Under the pieces are notes generated by a model, which was not told where the DNA came from, ran no database searches, and saw only the letters and a list, made by a program, of their open reading frames with translations. Position numbers and translations under genes: made by a program. A stretch of 46,527 nt of DNA, from the NCBI GenBank assembly GCA_947457545.1, contig CANGXD010000016.1, positions 1 through 46,527 on the forward strand, in the 5' to 3' direction. This DNA is from Gemmatimonadaceae bacterium (GTDB lineage Bacteria > Gemmatimonadota > Gemmatimonadetes > Gemmatimonadales > Gemmatimonadaceae). This document shows positions 15,328 to 22,544 of the stretch, piece by piece (positions within the stretch are counted from its first letter, which is position 1; each line of letters opens with the position of its first letter).

Positions 15328-17985
15328 GTGCAGATGCCCCGCCCAACCTCCGAGTCCCTCCGATCGCTGGCCCTGCTCGGCCTGCTGGCCCTGCCAGCCG
15401 CCTTCCCCGCCACCGCGGCCGCGCAGAACCAAGCCAGCACGAACGGCGCCGCGGCCAAGGGTGACCTGCTGGCCGAAGAAGGCTACGTCACGCCCCCCGA
15501 AGCAATCGCCAAGCTCGTGACGACGCCGCGCGACAAGAACATCAGCTTCACGTCGCCGAGCCCGGGCGCCCGCCAGTATTTCATGCGCACGCTGAGCGAT
15601 GGCCTGCCGTCGCTCAAGTACGTGGGCAAGGCGCACCACAATCTTGGCGGCTTTCAGATCGATCAGCAGGGCAATCGCGAACGCGCGTTGACCATGCGCA
15701 GCACCGCCGGCATCGAAGTGACCGAGTGGGCCACGGGAAAGCGGATCCCGGTGAGCATCCCGGTTGGCGCGCGCGTAGGGGCACCGGTCTGGTCGCCCGA
15801 TGGTACGCAGATCGCCTTCTTTGCGCTGTATGACGACGCCACGCAGCTGTACGTCGCCGACGCCGCGACCGGCAAGTCGCGCCCCGTGTCGCCGCGCACG
15901 GTGCTCGCCACGACCATCACGCAGCCCGAGTGGACCGCCGACGGCGTGTCGATCGTGACGGTGCTCGTGCCCGATGGACGCGGCCCCGAACCGAAGGAGC
16001 CGGCCTTGGCCAGTGGCCCCATGGTGCGCCTCAACGAGAACAACAAGCTCAAGACGCGGACGTACGCCGATCTCGTCATGACGCCGTTCGAAAAGGAGCT
16101 GCTGGCGTATCACATGAACGGTCAGCTCGCGGTCGTGAACACGAAGACGAAGGCGGTGCGCAAAATCGGCGCGCCCGGTCTCATTCGCGCCATCGATGCG
16201 TCGCCCGATGCGCAGTACTTCAAGGTGACGTACGTGGAGAAGCCGTTCTCGTACGCGCTGCCGGTAGTCTCCTATGGCGCCCGCGACGTGGTCCTCGATG
16301 CCAGCGGCGCCGTCGTGAAGGAAGTAGCGAAGCGCCCGTTGCGTGAGAGTGACGACCCGTCCGACCCCATGGCCGCTCGCGGCCGCGCCACGGTCGACAC
16401 AAGCAAGCGCGACATTCGCTTCCACCCGTTTGCGCCGGGCCTGCTCTACACGCAGGTCGCCCCAATGGCAGCACGCGGACGCGCAGGTGCGGGCAACGCT
16501 GCTGCTCCTGCGGCTCCGGCTGCGGCCCCCGCGCGCGCCGACAGTGCCACGGCCGCGCGTCGCAACGACCGCCTCATGCATTGGAAGGCGCCGTTCGATT
16601 CCAGCAGCGCCACTGTACTGTACGAAACGGCCAATCGCATTACCGCCACACGCTTCAACGATGCCGGCACCATTCTCTTCGTCACCGAGAGCGGCACGGC
16701 GGGCACGTTCGAACAGGCGGTGTTCCTCTCCGAGAACAACGCCAAGTACACCGTGGTCACGCCGCGGCGCGGCGCCGATACCACGCAAGTGCGCGGCGGC
16801 TTTGGTGGTCGTCAGCCCGATGGTCTGATCACGCGCCCCGGAAAGAAGGGCGTGCCGGTGGTGATGGTCTCCACCGATGGCAAGTTCGTCTTCCGCATGG
16901 GCACGGCGGCCGACACGGCCAAGGTGCAGAACACGTGGGTGGAGAAGATCGAAATCAAGACGGGAAGCATGTCGCGCCTGTACGAGAGCGACGGCAAGGT
17001 CGTCGAAACGATCTCGGCACCGCTCGACGATGATTTCTCCAAGGCGGTCATTCAGCGCGAATCGGCGACGATGCTGCCGCAGTCGTACGTGTTGACGCTG
17101 GCCACCAAAGAGGCCAAGCAGCTCACGCAGAACGTCGACCTCATGCCGGAGCTGTCGGCCGCGGTCAAGAAGAACATCGTGGCGCGTCGCGCCGACGGCT
17201 ACACGTTCAACGTGAAGGTGACGCTCCCCGCCGACTACAAGGAAGGCACGCGTCTCCCGGCCATGTTCTGGTTCTACCCGTACGAGTACGACAACCAGGC
17301 CGCCTACGATCGTGCCGCCACGCAGAACGCGCAGCGCGACCGGCGCTACACCACGTACGGCCCGCGTTCCCTCGCGTTCCTCGTTACGCAGGGCTACGCT
17401 GTCGTCGAACCCGATGCGCCGATCTTTGCCAGCGAAGGGCAGTTGCCGAACGACAACTACGTCGCCGACCTGCGCAACAATCTGTCTGCCGTCATCGACG
17501 CGCTCGACACGCTCGCCATCGTGGACCGTCATCGTCTCGGACTCGGCGGCCACAGCTACGGCGCCTTCAGCACCGTGAACGCCATGGTCCACACGCCGTT
17601 CTTCAAGGCCGGCATCGCGGGTGACGGCGCGTACAACCGTACGCTGACGCCCAATGGCTTCCAGTCGGAACGCCGCGACATCTGGGCCGGTCGTCAGACG
17701 TACCTCGACATGTCGCCGTTCCTGTACGCCGATCAGCTCAACGGCGCGCTGCTCATGTACCACAGCACCGAAGACCAGAACGTCGGTACCGACCCGATCA
17801 ACTCCACGCGCATGTACCACGCGCTCATGGGGCTCGGCAAGACGACGTCGCTGTACATGTACCCGTACGAAGACCACGGGCCGATTGCCAAGGAAACGGT
17901 GCTCGACCAGTGGGGTCGCTGGGTAGCGTGGCTCGACAAGTACGTGAAGAACGCCAACGCCCCCAAGAAGCCGTCGGCGATGTAA
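15328..17985 (+). CDS. S9 family peptidase (prolyl-oligopeptidase-like), secreted
   Basis: 885 residues. Signal peptide 'SLALLGLLALPAAFPATAAAQ', then a beta-propeller with 'PVWSPDGTQIAFF' and 'IDASPDAQYF' blades, and a C-terminal alpha/beta-hydrolase. The catalytic triad reads Ser743 in GGHSYG, Asp816 in TEDQNV and His850 in YEDHGP. A low-complexity Ala/Pro insert lies near 385-410 of the propeller. It should cleave oligopeptides in the periplasm or outside. Starts are GTG 15328 (GAGG 9 nt upstream) or ATG 15334. The next gene begins 12 nt after the stop, so they are likely co-transcribed. Confidence 0.9.
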   Translation: MQMPRPTSESLRSLALLGLLALPAAFPATAAAQNQASTNGAAAKGDLLAEEGYVTPPEAIAKLVTTPRDKNISFTSPSPGARQYFMRTLSDGLPSLKYVGKAHHNLGGFQIDQQGNRERALTMRSTAGIEVTEWATGKRIPVSIPVGARVGAPVWSPDGTQIAFFALYDDATQLYVADAATGKSRPVSPRTVLATTITQPEWTADGVSIVTVLVPDGRGPEPKEPALASGPMVRLNENNKLKTRTYADLVMTPFEKELLAYHMNGQLAVVNTKTKAVRKIGAPGLIRAIDASPDAQYFKVTYVEKPFSYALPVVSYGARDVVLDASGAVVKEVAKRPLRESDDPSDPMAARGRATVDTSKRDIRFHPFAPGLLYTQVAPMAARGRAGAGNAAAPAAPAAAPARADSATAARRNDRLMHWKAPFDSSSATVLYETANRITATRFNDAGTILFVTESGTAGTFEQAVFLSENNAKYTVVTPRRGADTTQVRGGFGGRQPDGLITRPGKKGVPVVMVSTDGKFVFRMGTAADTAKVQNTWVEKIEIKTGSMSRLYESDGKVVETISAPLDDDFSKAVIQRESATMLPQSYVLTLATKEAKQLTQNVDLMPELSAAVKKNIVARRADGYTFNVKVTLPADYKEGTRLPAMFWFYPYEYDNQAAYDRAATQNAQRDRRYTTYGPRSLAFLVTQGYAVVEPDAPIFASEGQLPNDNYVADLRNNLSAVIDALDTLAIVDRHRLGLGGHSYGAFSTVNAMVHTPFFKAGIAGDGAYNRTLTPNGFQSERRDIWAGRQTYLDMSPFLYADQLNGALLMYHSTEDQNVGTDPINSTRMYHALMGLGKTTSLYMYPYEDHGPIAKETVLDQWGRWVAWLDKYVKNANAPKKPSAM

Positions 17986-17997
17986 GCGTCGTTCCCA

Positions 17998-18675
17998 GTG
18001 AGGCCTCTCCACATTGGTCGTACCTCTCTGGCGTTACTCCTGTTGCTGTGTGCGCCTCGCGCGCTCACAGCGCAGGATACGCCGCGCCGCCTTGCCGGTA
18101 GCCGACTCCAGTGGCACGGCGCGGTTACCAGCGCCGTGTCCACCAGGACGGCGTCGCACAACGAGTTCATCGACGGCAATCTCAGCGCGGTGGCTGTGCA
18201 GGCCGCCAAACCGCTCTTTACGTGGAAGGGCGCGACGTTCTCGTGGCTCTTCGAAGTCCAGCCCGTCATTCGCGTGACCTCGGGCGCGCCGCCGGAGCGA
18301 GTCCCCACGCTGGCGAATGACCCGACCGAAGCAGGAAACCCCGAGCGGTTGGCGCGCTATGCGCTGCGCAGCGGACTGGGGCTCGGGGTGGCACCGTTTG
18401 GCGCCGAAGCGAGCCTGCCGGTTCGACCCAGTACACAGGTCGTGCTCAACGTCACATCGGGCGGCGCGTGGTTCAATCAGGTGGTGCCGTACGGCAAAGC
18501 CACACAAGCCAATTTCACGGTGGCACCAGGCATTGCGCTGCAGCAGCAGGTTGGAGCACGGGATCTGCTCGCGGTGGGCTACGCGCTCCATCATCTGTCG
18601 AACGCGAGCATGGGAGGTGCGAATCCCGGAATGAACTCGCACCTCCTGTTCATGCGCTGGGGACGTCGTCGCTGA
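17998..18675 (+). CDS. acyloxyacyl hydrolase (PagL)-like outer-membrane protein
   Basis: 225 residues. Signal peptide (SLALLLLLCAPRALTAQ) then a short beta-barrel. The C-terminal part matches the PagL/acyloxyacyl hydrolase active-site region: 'GYALHHLSNASMGGANPG', with His199, Ser201 and Asn202 at the H-x-S-N positions. PagL removes an acyl chain from lipid A in the outer membrane. The third triad residue, a Glu 14 residues after the His in PagL, is Asn213 here, so activity is doubtful. Start GTG 17998. It may report on envelope remodelling near secreted peptidases. Family assignment rests on motif spacing only. Confidence 0.75.
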   Translation: MRPLHIGRTSLALLLLLCAPRALTAQDTPRRLAGSRLQWHGAVTSAVSTRTASHNEFIDGNLSAVAVQAAKPLFTWKGATFSWLFEVQPVIRVTSGAPPERVPTLANDPTEAGNPERLARYALRSGLGLGVAPFGAEASLPVRPSTQVVLNVTSGGAWFNQVVPYGKATQANFTVAPGIALQQQVGARDLLAVGYALHHLSNASMGGANPGMNSHLLFMRWGRRR

Positions 18676-18705
18676 CGTTCCCCGCGCGCGTGACCCCCTT
18701 GAGCC

Positions 18706-20502
18706 CTACGGGACGATGACCTTGGGCTTGGCCGGCTTCGTGCCGTTCAGGCGCGGCCGCGGGCCGTTGGCCACATCGAGCGTGATGTCGCGAATGTAGT
18801 TCGCAATTCGGGCAAAGTGCGGGTAGTCGATTTGGTCGGGTTCGTCGGTGCGCTGGTGATAGTCGCCGTGCAACCCGGTAAAGAAGAAGGCGATGGGCAC
18901 CCCTTGCTGCGCATAGCGGAAATGATCGCTGCGCCCGTAGATGTTGTTGTATCCGGACCACTCGCTCGGCTTGTCGAACTGATAGTCGAGTGCCAGCGGC
19001 TTGCTCTGCTTGGTGTTGATGCGTGCAACCGTCTCGCCAAGGTCCTTCGAGTCAAAGAGCGAGCCAACGACGGCCACGTAGTCATCGCTGCCACCCGGCA
19101 GATCTTCGGTGCGGCCGCGGCCGATCATGTCGACATTGAGCTGTGCGACGATGGAGTCGATAGGCACCGTGGGGTTGCGCGTGAAGTGCGCTGCGCCCAA
19201 CAAGCCGGCTTCTTCACCGGTGTGCCACACGAACAGAATCGAGCGCTTGGGCTTCACCGGCATCGCCATGATGGCTTCGGCAATTTCGAGCACCCCCATG
19301 GAGCCCGAGCCGTCGTCGTCGGCGCCATTGTTGATCGAGTCGAGGCGCGGCTTGGGGTACAGCTTGCGGATGCTGTCCATGTTGACGGTGATCTTCGACG
19401 TCAGCTCCGGCCCGAGCGGCTTCATCCCGTTGGCGAGCAACAGCTTGTTGCGCGCGTCGTTGAATGCCTTGAGTGAATCCTTGTCGACCGGCGTCGTCAT
19501 TCCCACGTGATCGTTGTGGGCGCCCACGGCGACATACTGCGACCGCAGCTTGGGATCACTGCCGGGAATGATGCCGATCACGTTGCGCGCAAAGTCGGTA
19601 GGCAACTCCACGAAGTCGAGCGCCGTGTTTACCAGTCCCCCCTTGGCGCCCGGCGCGAGCGCTTCGACCGACTGCCCCTTGAACAGCTGGGCCGCTCCGG
19701 CGCGCGTGAGGCGGAAGCTCGGCTGCGGCTGCAATGCAGCGAGTTCGCGCTTGAGGAGTGTGAGCGAATCGACGGGAGCGCCCGCCGTACCGCCTGCCCG
19801 CGCGGGCGCGTTCTGTTGGGCCACCACAGGCTCGTTGATGGCCGTGCGCTGCGCCGGCGTGAGATTGTCGAGATCGATGACCGCAATGGCCGCGGCATCG
19901 GCGAAGCGCGAGGGGGCCTGCGTGAATCCCTGACGCACCGCAAAGCCCTGTCCCTGCCCGCCACGGGTGCCAGCCGCTGGCAGCAGCACGACGAACTTGC
20001 CGACGGCGTCCTTGGCCGGGATCTGCAAGGTGGTATCGCCCTGCGTCCCACCAAACACCACTTCGGCGTCATTGACGGTGCGCGGCGCCCGCTGCCCCGG
20101 AACGGCAACGATGTCCGTGTTCCACCCCATCGGGTTCCCGTCGACGGTCACCCGAGAGTGCTCGGTGAACTTGCGCAGGTGGAAGGGGAGATTCTGAAAG
20201 TAGGTGCCATTGACACCACCCGGCACGAGCCCGAGGCGCTTGAGCTCCGCGGCGATGAAATCGGTACCCTTCTTGTTGCCGACGCGCCCCACCTGGCGCC
20301 CCATCATGGAATCGTCCGCAAACTGGTACAGACGGATTTGCAGGTCGCGTGGCGTAATCGCCGCCGCGGTGGGGGCCGGCTTGAGCTTTTCGGGATTGCC
20401 GAAGCGATTGACCTTGGGGGTCCCCTGCGCGGCAAGCGCGGGAGCAAGAGTCGGGAGCAGCATGGCGCCGGCAATGGCGCCACGACGCAGGGATGACCGC
20501 AT
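18706..20502 (-). CDS. M28 family zinc metallopeptidase, secreted
   Basis: 598 residues. Signal peptide 'GAIAGAMLLPTLAPALAAQG', then an N-terminal region with a PA-like insert (about 100-290) and the M28 zinc site: 'VAVGAHNDHVG' (His), 'NNGADDDGSGS' near 394 (bridging Asp), 'WHTGEEAGLLG' near 427 (Glu pair), 'LNVDMIGRG' (Asp) and 'YGRSDHFRYAQQGVP' (His). All five ligand regions are present. It is an aminopeptidase or glutamate-carboxypeptidase-type enzyme acting outside the cytoplasm. The ATG at 20502 has GGAG 7 nt upstream. It ends convergent with the PagL-like gene and starts divergent from the HEAT/cyclophilin gene, 101 nt away. Confidence 0.9.
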   Translation of the reverse strand: MRSSLRRGAIAGAMLLPTLAPALAAQGTPKVNRFGNPEKLKPAPTAAAITPRDLQIRLYQFADDSMMGRQVGRVGNKKGTDFIAAELKRLGLVPGGVNGTYFQNLPFHLRKFTEHSRVTVDGNPMGWNTDIVAVPGQRAPRTVNDAEVVFGGTQGDTTLQIPAKDAVGKFVVLLPAAGTRGGQGQGFAVRQGFTQAPSRFADAAAIAVIDLDNLTPAQRTAINEPVVAQQNAPARAGGTAGAPVDSLTLLKRELAALQPQPSFRLTRAGAAQLFKGQSVEALAPGAKGGLVNTALDFVELPTDFARNVIGIIPGSDPKLRSQYVAVGAHNDHVGMTTPVDKDSLKAFNDARNKLLLANGMKPLGPELTSKITVNMDSIRKLYPKPRLDSINNGADDDGSGSMGVLEIAEAIMAMPVKPKRSILFVWHTGEEAGLLGAAHFTRNPTVPIDSIVAQLNVDMIGRGRTEDLPGGSDDYVAVVGSLFDSKDLGETVARINTKQSKPLALDYQFDKPSEWSGYNNIYGRSDHFRYAQQGVPIAFFFTGLHGDYHQRTDEPDQIDYPHFARIANYIRDITLDVANGPRPRLNGTKPAKPKVIVP

Positions 20503-20603
20503 GAACGTTCTCCGTGTTTCGGGGCGAAGCATGGAAGTTACGCCGGACACGCGCCGAAGGGCATATTTGCGGAGCATTATCACCCTCTTGTCGAGTATCG
20601 CCC

Positions 20604-22544
20604 ATGTGGTCGTTGGCCTCCCTGCTGCTCCGTAGCGCCGCCGTCTCCGCATCGCTCTCCGCGCCCGTGCTTCAACCGCCGGCGCCGACGCCCTATCAGG
20701 TCATGGTCGCGGAGCACGCCCGCCTGACCGATCTGCCCACCATCGAGCGCGCCATCGCATCGGGGGATACCGTGCTGCAACGGCTCGCGGCCCGTGCGCT
20801 CGGGCGCACCGATGACCAACGGTGGGCACCCATGCTTGATCGTCTCATGGGCAGCCCGGCGGCATCGGTACGCCTCGAGGCGGTGCGCGCCGCGGCGCAG
20901 CTGAAGACAGCGTCAATGGTCATGCACGAGCGAAGCTTCCCGTTCTCCAAAGAGGCGCATCCGGCCGTGCGCGCCGAGCTGTACGAAACGCTCGGGCGCG
21001 GCGGCATGGCGTCGCTGCAAGTGGAGGAGACGCTTCGCGCCGGGCTGTCGGATACGTCGCTGGTGGTGCGGCGGGGAGCGGCGCGCGGCTTTGAAGTCTT
21101 CTTGCGGCGCAATGCCCGCAGCGGGTTTCGCGCCACGCCGCCGACGCTGGCAGCGATAGCGGGCACCGTGGTCTCCGACCGCGATTCCGAACTGAGATAC
21201 GCGCTCTTGCTGGCGCTCAACGCGGTCTCGCACCGGGATACGGTGGCCATTCGCGCAGGCCTTGACGATACCGACCCCGATGTCCGCCGAGTGGCGGTCA
21301 TGCTGGGGCGCGCGTGGGTAACAGACACGTCGGCGATGGTGCGATGGCAGGCGCTCCGCAGCGCCGGTACCTGCGAGTTGGCGTTGCAGCATGTTCGCGA
21401 CCGCAGTGAACATGTGCGTCTCCTCGCCATCGATCTCTTGGGCACACTGCGCTGTGCCCCTGCCCCACTGTATGCGCTGGCACAGCCGTCCACCCCGTGG
21501 CGCTCCCGTGCGCATGCCGTGTTCGCACTCACCTATGCCGACAGCGCCAAGGCGCAAGGCGCCGTACGCGCACTGTCGACCAGTGCGCCGTGGCAGGCTC
21601 GCGCCTGGGCCGCCCGCGCCGCGCGACGCCTCAACGACAGCGTCACGCTCGGTCGGCTCGCCAACGACGTTGAACCCAACGTGCGCATCGATGCAATCAC
21701 CACGCGCGCCGAGGCGGTGAACGCGCTACACGCCGATCACGCGGGTCTCCTGCTACAGGCGGCGACGATTCTCAAGCGCGTGGGCGCCGGAGCCACGCGC
21801 GCCGAATTGGATGCAGCGGTGGCCAGCTTCGAACGCATCAGCCGTACGAGGCCGCTGCGCTGGCGTGATCCTCGCGAAGTCTTGCTGCCTTTCATCATCG
21901 AGGCCGATAGGGCCCACATGGCGTACGGCGGCGCATGGCTTACGCAGTGGCTGCGCGACGGCGATCCGGTCATTCAACGCATTGCGCTCGACGCTATTCC
22001 GGCATTCCGGTCGCTTCAGCCCGCTGGTGCGGCGATGTTCGTGCCACCGTTGCAGCCCCCACCGTTCCCCACGGAGGCGCAGCTCCGCGCCCTCGAGGGC
22101 GCGACGGCCGTTGTCACCGTTCGCGGGCGCGGGCGCATGGAGCTCGCGTTGCTCCCCGAGGTGGCGCCGGCTGCGGTGCACACGTTCGTGCGCCTCGCCG
22201 AGGGTTGTGCGTACAGCGGCAAGACGTGGCATCGCATCGTGCCCAACTTCGTCGTGCAGGGCGGTAGCCCGGGCGCCGACGAATACGATCCCGCCACGCC
22301 GTACTTCATGCGCGATGAAGTCGGCGCCCGAAACCTGCGTGGCACCTTCGGCATCTCCACCCGCGGTCGGGATACCGGCGACGGTCAGCTGTACATCAAT
22401 CATGTGAACAACATGCGCCTCGATCACGATTACACCGTCTTCGCCACGACCACGCGCGGGCTCGACGTGCTCGACGCCATTCAGGAAGGGGATGTGATCG
22501 AATCGGTCGTGATCCGTCGCCGCGGCGCACGGAGTGCACGCTGA
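20604..22544 (+). CDS. HEAT-repeat protein with C-terminal cyclophilin PPIase domain
   Basis: 646 residues. A signal-like N-terminus (SLASLLLRSAAVSASLSA) is followed by HEAT/armadillo-type helical repeats through about residue 480 ('RLAARALGRTDDQRWAPML', 'VRLEAVRAAAQLK', 'VRRVAVMLGRAW'). From about 500 to 640 is a cyclophilin: 'MELALLPEVAPAAVHTFVRL', 'TWHRIVPNFVVQGG' with the R-x-x-P-x-F-x-x-Q-G-G motif, and 'FGISTRG'. It probably assists folding of exported proteins, with the HEAT part as a docking scaffold. The stop shares a base with the next start (TGATG, 22542-22546), so the two are coupled. Confidence 0.85.
   Translation: MWSLASLLLRSAAVSASLSAPVLQPPAPTPYQVMVAEHARLTDLPTIERAIASGDTVLQRLAARALGRTDDQRWAPMLDRLMGSPAASVRLEAVRAAAQLKTASMVMHERSFPFSKEAHPAVRAELYETLGRGGMASLQVEETLRAGLSDTSLVVRRGAARGFEVFLRRNARSGFRATPPTLAAIAGTVVSDRDSELRYALLLALNAVSHRDTVAIRAGLDDTDPDVRRVAVMLGRAWVTDTSAMVRWQALRSAGTCELALQHVRDRSEHVRLLAIDLLGTLRCAPAPLYALAQPSTPWRSRAHAVFALTYADSAKAQGAVRALSTSAPWQARAWAARAARRLNDSVTLGRLANDVEPNVRIDAITTRAEAVNALHADHAGLLLQAATILKRVGAGATRAELDAAVASFERISRTRPLRWRDPREVLLPFIIEADRAHMAYGGAWLTQWLRDGDPVIQRIALDAIPAFRSLQPAGAAMFVPPLQPPPFPTEAQLRALEGATAVVTVRGRGRMELALLPEVAPAAVHTFVRLAEGCAYSGKTWHRIVPNFVVQGGSPGADEYDPATPYFMRDEVGARNLRGTFGISTRGRDTGDGQLYINHVNNMRLDHDYTVFATTTRGLDVLDAIQEGDVIESVVIRRRGARSAR

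Noticed and set aside
15295-18012. Antisense open frame of about 900 codons opposite the S9 peptidase
   Set aside because: Same GC-bias artefact; the plus strand has the intact catalytic triad and a signal peptide.
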